Positions 15,096 to 23,932 of a DNA stretch of 64,000 nt are shown piece after piece. Under the pieces are notes generated by a model that was given only the letters and a program-made list of their open reading frames with translations, made no database searches and was not told where the DNA came from. The position numbers were made by a program, and so were the translations under genes. Source of the DNA: JBDXHU01 sp039989475 (GTDB lineage Bacteria; Pseudomonadota; Gammaproteobacteria; Pseudomonadales; Halieaceae); NCBI GenBank assembly GCA_039989475.1, contig JBDXHU010000012.1, positions 1 to 64,000 on the forward strand, in the 5' to 3' direction. Within the stretch, counting starts at the first letter, position 1. The number at the start of each line of letters is the position of its first letter.

Positions 15096-15842
15096 ATGTT
15101 TCGATGGGGTAAATACGGTGCCCACTTGTGCCTGGCGCTGGCATTTGCAGCGGCCTCTGCTCAGGCATCGGCGGCCGACGACTTTTACGGGGAGGCGCGC
15201 ATGGACATGCTTGAATCAATTCGCGAATCTGTCAGGGAAACCGCGGCATATACCGGTAAACACAGTCTTTCTGAACGGGTGATGGTGCAGATGGGCCAGG
15301 TGCCCCGCCAGGAATTCGTACTGCCGGAAATGCAATCACGGGCCTACCTGAACACCGCACTACCTATCAGCCATGGCCAGACCATTTCCCAGCCGCTTAT
15401 TGTGGCGCTGATGACCGACTTTCTCGATACCGAACCCGGTGATGTGATACTGGAAGTCGGCACTGGCTCCGGCTACCAGGCCGCCGTGTTGTCGGCCCTG
15501 GTGTCTCATGTCTACAGCATTGAGATCATCGCCGGGCTTACCGAGACAGCCAGGGAGGTTCTGGGGCGCCTTGGCTATGACAATGTCACACTGAAAACCG
15601 GCGATGGCTACCTGGGCTGGCCGCAACACGCCCCCTTTGACGGCATTGTCGTGACCGCCGCGGCCGATGAAGTTCCAGCCCCGCTGGTCCAGCAGTTGAA
15701 GCCCGGGGGGCGCCTGGTCATACCGGTAGAGTTTGCGGGCGGCGCCCAGGAATTACTGGTTATCGAGAAGAATGCCGATGGCAGCACCAACGAGCGCTCG
15801 GTACTGCCGGTGCGTTTCGTGCCCCTGACCGGGGAACGCTAG
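15096..15842 (+). CDS. pcm: Exported protein-L-isoaspartate O-methyltransferase
   Basis: Residues 41-248 match the PIMT fold: RQEFVLPEMQSRAYLNTALPISHGQTISQPLIVALMT (substrate region), EVGTGSGYQAAVLSALVSHVYSIEI (SAM-binding motif I and post-I) and FDGIVVTAAADEVPAPLVQQLKPGGRLVIPV. It repairs damaged isoaspartyl residues by methylation with SAM. Unlike the cytosolic enzyme encoded beside surE, this one starts with a signal peptide (CLALAFAAASAQASAADD), so the product is probably exported. How SAM would be supplied in the periplasm is unclear. An AGGAGG box lies about 8 bp before the ATG. Confidence 0.85.
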   Translation: MFRWGKYGAHLCLALAFAAASAQASAADDFYGEARMDMLESIRESVRETAAYTGKHSLSERVMVQMGQVPRQEFVLPEMQSRAYLNTALPISHGQTISQPLIVALMTDFLDTEPGDVILEVGTGSGYQAAVLSALVSHVYSIEIIAGLTETAREVLGRLGYDNVTLKTGDGYLGWPQHAPFDGIVVTAAADEVPAPLVQQLKPGGRLVIPVEFAGGAQELLVIEKNADGSTNERSVLPVRFVPLTGER

Positions 15843-15867
15843 GCCAGCGGATTCCCTATGCGAGGGC

Positions 15868-16263
15868 TTACTCCCAGGAAATGCGGATACCCATGCGGGT
15901 GACCTCGACCACCGGCGGCCGTCGATCGGTGAGAATGCGAATAGCAGAAAAACCACCGCTGAGCAGCAGCACCGAACCCCCGGCCACCAACAGGCCCAAC
16001 TTGCTGGTCGGCTCCGGTGACACGATTGCCGCCACCACCATCCACAAGCCAAAACCGGACATCCCCAGGGAAACCAATACGCCCGCCCATTCACGGCGGG
16101 AGAACCCGGCTTCCCTACCCATTGTCAGCAGGGACTGATTGACCGGATCGACGCCGATGCCGGCATCATCCACCACCAGCACCTCTTGATGCCCTTGATA
16201 AGCCTGGGCCAGCTGCTGGAGCCAGCCCGGCTCTGAGGTACGCACGGTTATTTCTTCTGCCAT
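15868..16263 (-). CDS. Membrane protein of unknown function
   Basis: A 131-residue protein with a soluble N-terminal part of about 55 residues (VVDDAGIGVDPVNQSLL) and two hydrophobic helices (about 61-82 and 88-108), ending RPPVVEVTRMGIRISWE. No family is recognised. It sits between the convergent PIMT gene and argG, reading in the same direction as argG and 23 bp after its end, so it may be the second gene of an argG operon. Confidence 0.6.
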   Translation of the reverse strand: MAEEITVRTSEPGWLQQLAQAYQGHQEVLVVDDAGIGVDPVNQSLLTMGREAGFSRREWAGVLVSLGMSGFGLWMVVAAIVSPEPTSKLGLLVAGGSVLLLSGGFSAIRILTDRRPPVVEVTRMGIRISWE

Positions 16264-16286
16264 GCCGGTATTCTAACCGGCGCGAG

Positions 16287-17507
16287 CTACAGCGGCGAGC
16301 GCCCCTTGCCTGCCGCAATACGCATGCGCAGGGCATTGAGCTTGATAAAGCCCTCGGCGTCGGCCTGGTTATAAGCGCCGGCGTCGTCTTCAAAGGTGGC
16401 GATACTCTCGTCAAACAGGCTGTCGGCAGACTTGCGACCAACCACGACCACATTGCCCTTGTATAACTTCAGGCGCACAGTGCCATTGACCACGCCCTGG
16501 GATTCATCGATAGCGGTTTGCAACATTTTGCGCTCGGGCGACCACCAGTAGCCGTTATAGACCAGGTTGGCATAGCGCGGCATCAGCTCGTCTTTCAGGT
16601 GTGCCACTTCCCGGTCCAGGGTCAGGGATTCGATGGCCCGGTGTGCCTTGAGCATAATGCTGCCCCCGGGGGTTTCGTAGCAGCCGCGGGACTTCATACC
16701 CACATAGCGGTTCTCAACGATATCGTCCCGGCCAATACCATTGGCACCGCCGACCTCATTTAGCCGGGCCAAGACCTGGCCCGGGGTCTGGGGTTCGCCA
16801 TCAATGGCTATGATGTCGCCTCCCCGGTACTCCAGCTCGATATAGGTCGCCACATCGGGCGCCGCTTCGGGACTGACACTCCAGCGCCACATATCCTCTT
16901 CGGGCTCCGCCCAGGGGTCCTCCAGAATGCCGCCCTCATAGGAGATATGCAGCAAATTGGCGTCCATGGAATAGGGGGACTTCTTTTTGCTGGCCGCAAA
17001 GTCCACCGGGATATCGTGTTGCTCGCAGTAGGCCATCAGGGATTCGCGGGAACTCAAGTCCCATTCCCGCCAGGGCGAAATCACATGAATGCCAGGCTTC
17101 AACGCATAGGCACCCAGCTCGAAACGCACCTGGTCATTACCCTTGCCGGTGGCGCCATGGGAAATGGCATCGGCGTTGGTTTCGTTGGCTATCTCTATCA
17201 GGCGCTTGGCGATCAGGGGCCGGGCTATCGAGGTGCCGAGCAGGTACTCGCCCTCGTACACGGTATTGGCGCGAAACATGGGGTAGACAAAGTCGCGGAC
17301 GTATTCCTCGCACAGGTCCTCAATGTAAATCTCTTTTACGCCCAGGGCCTGCGCCTTGGCGCGGGCCGGCTCCACCTCTTCGCCCTGGCCGATATCGGCG
17401 GTAAAGGTCACCACCTCACAGCCATAAGTGTCCTGCAGCCAACGTACAATGACCGACGTGTCCAGCCCGCCCGAGTAGGCGAGCACGACCTTATTGATAT
17501 CACCCAT
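16287..17507 (-). CDS. argG: Argininosuccinate synthase
   Basis: A 406-residue enzyme of normal length that joins citrulline and aspartate with ATP in arginine biosynthesis. The ATP pyrophosphatase loop AYSGGLDTSV lies at residues 9-18. Other hallmarks are ISHGATGKGNDQVRFELGAYAL (about 112-133), the SPYSMDANLLHISYEGG segment (about 178-194), and YETPGGSIMLKAHRA near residue 280. It starts at ATG 17507 with GGGGAA upstream and is divergent from pyrC. Confidence 0.98.
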   Translation of the reverse strand: MGDINKVVLAYSGGLDTSVIVRWLQDTYGCEVVTFTADIGQGEEVEPARAKAQALGVKEIYIEDLCEEYVRDFVYPMFRANTVYEGEYLLGTSIARPLIAKRLIEIANETNADAISHGATGKGNDQVRFELGAYALKPGIHVISPWREWDLSSRESLMAYCEQHDIPVDFAASKKKSPYSMDANLLHISYEGGILEDPWAEPEEDMWRWSVSPEAAPDVATYIELEYRGGDIIAIDGEPQTPGQVLARLNEVGGANGIGRDDIVENRYVGMKSRGCYETPGGSIMLKAHRAIESLTLDREVAHLKDELMPRYANLVYNGYWWSPERKMLQTAIDESQGVVNGTVRLKLYKGNVVVVGRKSADSLFDESIATFEDDAGAYNQADAEGFIKLNALRMRIAAGKGRSPL

Positions 17508-17619
17508 TTGAATATTCCCCTAACAAAGGCCGCGTATTCTACGCATCCGCCCAGTTTGCTTCAATCGACCCCGGTATTCGGGTAGCATGCCGCCATTACC
17601 CGCCAAACCTGGATTCTCA

Positions 17620-18654
17620 GTGACCGAGTTGCAAATCACCCGCCCCGATGACTGGCATGTGCACCTGCGCGACGGTGCCGCCCTGACCCAGACCTGTGCC
17701 GACATGGCGCGATACTTTGGTCGCGTCATTGTCATGCCCAATCTGACGCCGCCGGTAACCAATGTGGACGAGGCCGGCGCCTACCGGGATCGCATATTGA
17801 ATGCGATGCAGGGATTGGCGCGCCAGTTCGAGCCACTGATGGTCTTGTATCTCACCGACCAGACCACGGCTGCAGATATCGAGGCCGCGGCTGCCTGCGA
17901 TTTTGTCCACGCAGTGAAGCTGTACCCGGCTGGCGCCACCACCAACAGCGAAGCCGGCGTTGCGGAACTGGAAGCACTCTATCCAACCCTGGCAGCCATG
18001 GAACAGGCCGGCCTGCCCCTGTTGATTCACGGCGAGGTCACCGACCCGGCTGTTGATATTTTTGATCGCGAGGCGGCATTTATTGAGCAGCAGCTAAAGC
18101 CGATCGTGGCGAACTTTCCCACACTCAAGGTGGTACTCGAACACATCACCACGGCGGATGCGGTTGAGTTTGTCAGCGCCTGCCCCGCCAATGTCGCCGC
18201 GACCATTACCGCCCACCACCTGCTCTATAATCGCAACCACATGCTGGTCGGTGGCATTCGACCGCACTACTACTGCCTGCCAATTCTCAAGCGCAACCGC
18301 CACCAGACCGCACTGATCGAAGCCGCCACCAGCGGCAATCCCAAATTTTTCCTCGGCACAGACTCCGCGCCACACAGTGTCGGCAGCAAGGAAACCGCCT
18401 GCGGTTGCGCCGGCTGTTATACCGGCCACGCCGCCATAGAACTGTACGCCGAGGTATTTGAACAGGCAGACAGCCTGGATCGCCTGGAAGCCTTTGCCTG
18501 CTTCCATGGGCCCGACTTTTACGGCCTGCCGCGCAACAGCGACCACATTACCCTGCGCAAGGACAGCTGGACGGTGCCGCAGGAGCTACCACTGGGTGAC
18601 GACTCGCTCGCCCCTTTGAGAGCCGGTGAAACGCTGAACTGGACCGTATCGTGA
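17620..18654 (+). CDS. pyrC: Dihydroorotase
   Basis: A class II dihydroorotase, about 344 residues, catalysing the reversible cyclisation of N-carbamoyl-L-aspartate to dihydroorotate in pyrimidine synthesis. HVHLRDG near the N-terminus gives the first two zinc ligands, VKLYPAGATTNS carries the carboxylated lysine, and IHGEV and LEHITT supply further His ligands; FLGTDSAPH holds the catalytic Asp. The GTG at 17620 fits the usual N-terminus (TELQITRPDDWHVHLRDG); an in-frame ATG at 17587 would add 11 residues. The stop overlaps the rnt start. Confidence 0.97.
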   Translation: MTELQITRPDDWHVHLRDGAALTQTCADMARYFGRVIVMPNLTPPVTNVDEAGAYRDRILNAMQGLARQFEPLMVLYLTDQTTAADIEAAAACDFVHAVKLYPAGATTNSEAGVAELEALYPTLAAMEQAGLPLLIHGEVTDPAVDIFDREAAFIEQQLKPIVANFPTLKVVLEHITTADAVEFVSACPANVAATITAHHLLYNRNHMLVGGIRPHYYCLPILKRNRHQTALIEAATSGNPKFFLGTDSAPHSVGSKETACGCAGCYTGHAAIELYAEVFEQADSLDRLEAFACFHGPDFYGLPRNSDHITLRKDSWTVPQELPLGDDSLAPLRAGETLNWTVS

Positions 18655-19292
18655 TACCGCTGGGACAGCGCTTTCGAGGCTTCCTGCCAGTCATTATTGA
18701 CGTGGAGACAGGCGGCTTTAACGCATCCACCGATGCCATCCTGGAGATTGCCGCCAGCCTGGTGCGCATGAATGACTCCGGCGAACTTGAGATCCATAAA
18801 GCCATCGCCTTCAACGTTGCGCCATTCGAAGGTGCCAACCTGGAACAAGCCGCCCTGGATTTTACCGGCATTGATCCCTGGCACCCCTTCCGCGAGGCAG
18901 TTACGGAAGACGAAGCCCTGGACGTACTGTTCAAGACCGTGCGCAAGGAAATCAAGGAGCAGGGCTGTGTACGCGCCATCCTGGTCGGGCACAACGCCCA
19001 TTTTGATGCCGGCTTTATCAATGCCGCGGTAGAGCGCTGCGCCATCAAGCGCAACCCCTTCCACCCCTTCTCACATTTTGATACCGCAACACTGTCGGGT
19101 TTGGCCTACGGCCAGACCGTACTGGCCAAGGCCTGTGCCGAGGCCGGCATCGAATTTGATAACAGTGAAGCGCACGCCGCTGCCTATGATGCGGAGAAAA
19201 CCGCGCAGCTGTTCTGTGGCATCGTCAATCGCTGGCAGAACCTGGGTGGCTGGTCACCGGGCCAGCCGGCGGCAATGTCCGAGGAAGACTAG
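18651..19292 (+). CDS. rnt: Ribonuclease T
   Basis: A DEDD-family 3' exoribonuclease of 213 residues that trims tRNA and other stable RNA 3' ends and acts as a dimer. The catalytic carboxylates are visible in IIDVETGGFN (D and E), GHNAHFDAGFI (D) and HAAAYDAEKTA (H and D). The GTG start lies in the GTGA overlap with the pyrC stop, implying translational coupling. The pairing with pyrC is common in this part of the Gammaproteobacteria. Confidence 0.97.
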   Translation: MIPLGQRFRGFLPVIIDVETGGFNASTDAILEIAASLVRMNDSGELEIHKAIAFNVAPFEGANLEQAALDFTGIDPWHPFREAVTEDEALDVLFKTVRKEIKEQGCVRAILVGHNAHFDAGFINAAVERCAIKRNPFHPFSHFDTATLSGLAYGQTVLAKACAEAGIEFDNSEAHAAAYDAEKTAQLFCGIVNRWQNLGGWSPGQPAAMSEED

Positions 19293-19885
19293 GGCTCGAT
19301 TCCTCCCAGCTCATTGAGGATGCCGTCCATTTCCAGCATAAACTCCTCGATGTCATCCATGCCCAGCAATTCATACTTGATGCGCTCATCGACCGGCAAG
19401 AGTTGAGCCAGGATTGCGCCTACCTGCCAGGCATCGGCGTGATCGGCACTGATACCCAGTTTCTTGACATGGGGATGTTGCTCCAGGCTGAGTAAGACCT
19501 CGAGCATGGAATCCCATTCTTCGCGCATCGGTTCGGCGGGGCGCCTGGGTTCCATCTCGACTTCACCCATCACCAATTGGTTGGTTTCAGCGCGAGCGCT
19601 CTTGAGACGGAAGCGTTCATTGCCCTCGATGGTTATCCCCAGCAAGCCATTGGGCAGGGAGTCCCAGTCAACAATCCGTGCATAGCAACCGAACTCGCCC
19701 AGGTTAGGCTGGCCGGCACCCGGCTGCGCCACCTCAGACCCCTTGGCAACCCAGGCCAGGCCGAAACCGCTGTCTTCCTTGAGGCAGCTTCTAACCAGAT
19801 CGATATAGCGCTGCTCAAAAATCTGTAGCGGTACTCGACCGCCCGGGAACAACACACTGGAAAGTGGAAACAGCGGAATTTCCAT
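19289..19885 (-). CDS. Lon N-terminal (LAN) domain protein
   Basis: A 198-residue protein consisting only of the substrate-recognition domain found at the N-terminus of Lon protease: IPLFPLSSVLFPGGRVPLQIFEQRYIDLV at the start, FGCYARIVDWDSLPNGLLGITIEGNERFRL in the middle, and a helical end (AILAQLLPVDERIKYELL). There is no ATPase or protease domain. It may recognise misfolded or specific proteins, but no role is proven. Its ATG overlaps the stop of the upstream RND gene (TGATG), and its 3' end overlaps that of rnt by 4 bp. Confidence 0.9.
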   Translation of the reverse strand: MEIPLFPLSSVLFPGGRVPLQIFEQRYIDLVRSCLKEDSGFGLAWVAKGSEVAQPGAGQPNLGEFGCYARIVDWDSLPNGLLGITIEGNERFRLKSARAETNQLVMGEVEMEPRRPAEPMREEWDSMLEVLLSLEQHPHVKKLGISADHADAWQVGAILAQLLPVDERIKYELLGMDDIEEFMLEMDGILNELGGIEP

Positions 19886-22458
19886 CAGCTATCCGCCTCC
19901 GGGCCCAGGGGCTGGAACGTAATAATGAGCTGCGGCAATAACAATAGCGCACCGATCAGAGCGACCAGCATGGCCAGGCCGGTCAGTAAACCGAAGTAGA
20001 TGCTTGGCGTAAAGTTACTGAACACCAGGATGGAAAAACCGACAACGATCGTGATCGATGTGTAGTACATGGCGCGACCAATACTGGCATGGCAGCGGTG
20101 CATGGTAGCCAGGTAGTTCCGATCCCGCGGAAACTCCCGCTTGAAACGGTGCACGTAGTGAATCGTGTCATCCACACCAATGCCCACGACGATGGCCGCA
20201 ATAGTGATGGTCATGATGTCCAGTGGCACCCCTGTCAGACCCATGGCGCCCAGCACCATGGCTGCGGCCAGGATATTCGGCGCTACCGCTATCAAGGCCA
20301 GGCTGAAGGAGCGGAATAGCAGCACAAACATGAATACGATAGCTGCGAATACCGCACCCAGCGTCAGAATCTGGGACTTGAACAGGCTCTGCAGCACATT
20401 GTTATAAAGCACCAGCATATTGGTAAACCGCAAGTTGTCCGGCGCAACACCCAGCTCATCCACCAGGTGCGCGTGCAAGTCTGTAAGGAACTGGTCACGG
20501 CGCAGGTCACGGCTGGTTTCCTTGACCCGCAGGGAGATGCGCGCCTGCTCGGTTTCCTCGTCAAAGTACGGATCAACAATCAGGTTGGCCACCGCATCCG
20601 GCAGGCTTTTCTGCACCAGGGCAAGCTCCACGTCGCCCACGCCACCATCCCAGAGTTGCTTGACGATGCTGTAGGTGGTGGCCAGCGACAACACCTTGCC
20701 GGTCTGCGGCAGGGAATCCACGTATTCGTGAATTTCCTGAAGGCGCTCCATGCCACGCGTGGTAAACCAGTAGCTTTGCTCAAACTCATCCTCTTCCGAG
20801 ACAAAGCCACCGTCGAAGTCGTCATCAAACATATCGTCCTCGCCGAAGTCATCCTCCTCGGCAATCACTTCTTCAGCCCCGGACGAAGCCAGGGCAACCT
20901 GGGCTCCCGGGTCCTCCGCGAACACTGGCCCCAATTCCTCTTCGCTGACATCGATAATGATATCCAGGGGTATGGTGCCCCCAAGCTGCGCGTCCAGCAG
21001 CTCCATTCCCTGGTAGATCTCGGTGCTCTCGTGGAAGTAATCGATGAACCGGTTCTCAACCTGCAGCCGGCTGATGCCGTAAATACTTGTCGCTACCAGC
21101 AGACCCGACACCAGCAGAATCCCGCTGCCATGCCGCTCGGTAAAGCGAGCGAAGGCCGGGGTCATGCCAGCGGAACGCTCGCCACGGTCGGAGGGCGTTC
21201 CTTTTGGCAGCATGACCAGCAGACAGGGCAGGAGGACAAAGGTCAACAAAAGGGCAATGCAGATACCGATGGTCATCATCCAGCCGAAATCAATTACCGG
21301 GCGCAAGCCGCTGACCACCAGGGAGGTGAACGCCACCGCCGTGGTTAAGGTGGTATAGAAACACGGCACGGCCATCAGTCGCACCGTTTCCAGCACCAGT
21401 TCATGTTGCTCCGCCTCTGGTCTATCCATGTGCAGCTCGCGATATCGCACCACCAGGTGAATGGCAATGGCCAGGCCAACGATTAGCAGCACCGCGACAA
21501 AGTTGGAGGAAATCACAGTCATGCGCCAATCCAGCCAGGCCAACAGCCCCAGCATGACAGCGGCCGAGGCGATCACCGTGGTCATGGGCAGAGCCACATA
21601 GCGGGGCTTACGGAAGATAACGCTGAGCATAACCAACATGAAGCCGAGGATGCCGGCGCCGAAAGTAACCAGGTCGCTGCGCACAAAACTAACCATGTCG
21701 GCAGCGATCATTGGCACACCGCCAACGAATAAACTTGCACCATTGCGGTAGCCGTCCACTACCTCGCGCACTTCGGCGACCAGTGCACTGGCGCGGTCCA
21801 TGACTTTCGCCGAGTAGGCCTTGAATTCGCGTTCAGCCTCGCGCAACTCGCCGGTCTGCTGGGGCGACAATGTCCCTGCACGTTCAAGCTGACGCAGCGA
21901 TTCCCGGCGATCCAGCAAGCGGAAATACTCTTCGTCTCGGCGCAGGTTGACCTGGATGGCCGCTGTCTTGCCGTCCGGGCTTACCAGCAACTGCTCGTAG
22001 ATAGGACTTTCGCGAAACTCCACCCGCACCAGCTCTCTATCAATCCCGGGATCCCTCAGCGTCGGCATGCCGGTTTCTGAACCCACGTCGGCAAGCGCGA
22101 TAGGGGGACTCTGCAACAGCGGCACGTCCAGCAGCGTGGTGACACCCGAGACATCTTCTATGGCGGCCAACTCATCGCGCAGCGATTCAAGTGTTGCCAG
22201 GGAATCGTCGCCCAGCAGGTCGCCGTCGGGCTGGTAGGTGATAACGAGGAATTCCTCAGAGCTGTAGCGCTCGCCTATCTCCCGGAAATAATCGAGATCA
22301 GCGTCCCCCTCCAGTACCAGTGTGTCGGCAGACGCATCCAGTACGATCTCGCCTAACTGGCTACCCAGTGCACCCACCAGCAGCAGGCAAGCGAACACGC
22401 TGATGAGTGGCCGCCGCAGGATCACGCGGTCGTAGAGATTTGTCAGGATAGGTGGCAT
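19885..22458 (-). CDS. RND-superfamily (MMPL/HpnN-like) transporter
   Basis: An 857-residue inner-membrane exporter with two repeats, each made of one helix, a large periplasmic loop and five further helices. The hallmark segment of the second half, VVGIGVDDTIHYVHRFKRE (about 757-775), and VGLAIAIHLVVRYRE in the first half identify the RND superfamily; the size and lack of a multidrug signature point to the MMPL/HpnN lipid-exporter type. The second periplasmic loop holds a strongly acidic stretch (EEDDFGEDDMFDDDFDGG, about 530-548). Cargo is unknown. It lies between mpl and the Lon-domain gene and is translationally coupled to the latter. Confidence 0.88.
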   Translation of the reverse strand: MPPILTNLYDRVILRRPLISVFACLLLVGALGSQLGEIVLDASADTLVLEGDADLDYFREIGERYSSEEFLVITYQPDGDLLGDDSLATLESLRDELAAIEDVSGVTTLLDVPLLQSPPIALADVGSETGMPTLRDPGIDRELVRVEFRESPIYEQLLVSPDGKTAAIQVNLRRDEEYFRLLDRRESLRQLERAGTLSPQQTGELREAEREFKAYSAKVMDRASALVAEVREVVDGYRNGASLFVGGVPMIAADMVSFVRSDLVTFGAGILGFMLVMLSVIFRKPRYVALPMTTVIASAAVMLGLLAWLDWRMTVISSNFVAVLLIVGLAIAIHLVVRYRELHMDRPEAEQHELVLETVRLMAVPCFYTTLTTAVAFTSLVVSGLRPVIDFGWMMTIGICIALLLTFVLLPCLLVMLPKGTPSDRGERSAGMTPAFARFTERHGSGILLVSGLLVATSIYGISRLQVENRFIDYFHESTEIYQGMELLDAQLGGTIPLDIIIDVSEEELGPVFAEDPGAQVALASSGAEEVIAEEDDFGEDDMFDDDFDGGFVSEEDEFEQSYWFTTRGMERLQEIHEYVDSLPQTGKVLSLATTYSIVKQLWDGGVGDVELALVQKSLPDAVANLIVDPYFDEETEQARISLRVKETSRDLRRDQFLTDLHAHLVDELGVAPDNLRFTNMLVLYNNVLQSLFKSQILTLGAVFAAIVFMFVLLFRSFSLALIAVAPNILAAAMVLGAMGLTGVPLDIMTITIAAIVVGIGVDDTIHYVHRFKREFPRDRNYLATMHRCHASIGRAMYYTSITIVVGFSILVFSNFTPSIYFGLLTGLAMLVALIGALLLLPQLIITFQPLGPEADS

Positions 22459-22468
22459 AGAGCTTCCA

Positions 22469-23860
22469 TTATGATTGCGCCTCGGCCCGGGACCCGGCTT
22501 GCGCCTTTAATTCCGCTACCAGGGCGCTGTGAATTCCGTTAAATCCGCCGTTACTCATTATTACGATATGATCGCCGGACTGGCTCACCGCCAGGGCACG
22601 CTCGATCATGCTGTCTGTGTCGTCCAGCAGCTCAGCCGGTGTCTGGCTGGCCGCCACCACGTCCTGTATATCCCAGTCCAAACCGGTAGGCTGGTACCAG
22701 TAAACCTGGTCTGCGGCAGCTGTCGCCTGCGGCAGCGCCTCGCGGTGCTGACCCATGCGCATTGAACGCGAACGCGGTTCGATTAGCACGATAATCCGAG
22801 CATCCCCCACGCGCTTGCGTAAGCCCTCCAGGGTGGTGGCAATCGCGGTTGGATGATGCGCAAAATCGTCATAGACAGAGATGCCACCAATTTCAGCGAG
22901 CAGTTCCATGCGCCGCTTGATGCCCTTGAAGCTTGCCAGGCCCTCGGCAACCAGGGCCAGCGGCACGCCGACATGATGCGCGGCAGCGGCAGCGGCCAGT
23001 GCGTTTTCCAGATTGTGACGCCCGCCCAATTCCCAGCGAACAGCGGCCGTTTCCGTGCCGTGCACCAGCGTAAATTCACCCCCGTCGGCGCTCGCGTCCT
23101 GCACGCTCCAGTCGGCTTCCCCAGTGACCCCGAAACTGCTGGTCTGCGACCAGCAGCCGCGTGCCAGGACATCGTCCAGGGCGGCATCTCCCTGACGATG
23201 AATCACCAGGCCGTCACCGGGCACGGTGCGCAGCAAGTGGTGAAACTGGGTCTTTATCGCATCCAGGTCGGCGAAAATATCGGCGTGATCAAACTCCAGG
23301 TTATTCAGGCACAGGGTGCGCGGTCGGTAGTGGACAAACTTGGAACGTTTGTCGAAGAAGGCGGTATCGTATTCATCCGCCTCGACCACGAAGAAGCTGC
23401 TCTCACCCAGTCGCGCCGATAATCCAAAGTTACCCGGCACGCCGCCAATGAGGAAACCCGGCTGCATGTCCGCTTGTTCCAGTATCCAGGCCAGCATGCT
23501 GCTGGTGCTGGTCTTGCCATGGGTGCCAGCTGCCGCCAGCACCCAGCGATCCTGCAGGATATGTTCAGCCAGCCACTGCGGGCCGGAGGTATAGGGAATG
23601 TTGCTGTTCAACAGGTATTCAATCGCTGGATTGCCGCGCGACAGGGCATTGCCCACTACCACCAGGTCGGGTGCCGGTTGCAAGTGGGCAGGACTATAGC
23701 CCTCGCACAGCTCGATACCGGCGGCCTGTAACTGGTCGCTCATGGGCGGATAAACATTCGCATCCGAGCCACTGACCTGAAAGCCGCGCTCCCGCGCCAG
23801 CAAGGCCAGTCCACCCATAAAAGTACCGCAAATGCCCAGAATATGGACGTGTTGAGCCAA
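22469..23860 (-). CDS. mpl: UDP-N-acetylmuramate:L-Ala-gamma-D-Glu-meso-DAP ligase
   Basis: A 463-residue Mur-ligase family enzyme that recycles murein tripeptide by joining it to UDP-MurNAc. The nucleotide loop AAAGTHGKTSTSSML lies at residues 110-124, the N-terminal HVHILGICGTFMGGLALLAR is characteristic of Mpl rather than MurC, and the central domain has VVEADEYDTAFFDKRSKFVHY. VYDDFAHHPTAI marks the C-terminal domain. The start is TTG at 23860 with GGGGAA upstream. It implies meso-DAP peptidoglycan with recycling. It is the first gene of an operon with the RND transporter and Lon-domain protein. Confidence 0.95.
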   Translation of the reverse strand: MAQHVHILGICGTFMGGLALLARERGFQVSGSDANVYPPMSDQLQAAGIELCEGYSPAHLQPAPDLVVVGNALSRGNPAIEYLLNSNIPYTSGPQWLAEHILQDRWVLAAAGTHGKTSTSSMLAWILEQADMQPGFLIGGVPGNFGLSARLGESSFFVVEADEYDTAFFDKRSKFVHYRPRTLCLNNLEFDHADIFADLDAIKTQFHHLLRTVPGDGLVIHRQGDAALDDVLARGCWSQTSSFGVTGEADWSVQDASADGGEFTLVHGTETAAVRWELGGRHNLENALAAAAAAHHVGVPLALVAEGLASFKGIKRRMELLAEIGGISVYDDFAHHPTAIATTLEGLRKRVGDARIIVLIEPRSRSMRMGQHREALPQATAAADQVYWYQPTGLDWDIQDVVAASQTPAELLDDTDSMIERALAVSQSGDHIVIMSNGGFNGIHSALVAELKAQAGSRAEAQS

Positions 23861-23932
23861 AGCTGTTCCCCTGTTCTTGTTGCAGCAATGGTATCATGCC
23901 GATTTTCCCGAGACTGCCCCAAGGACCCAGCT

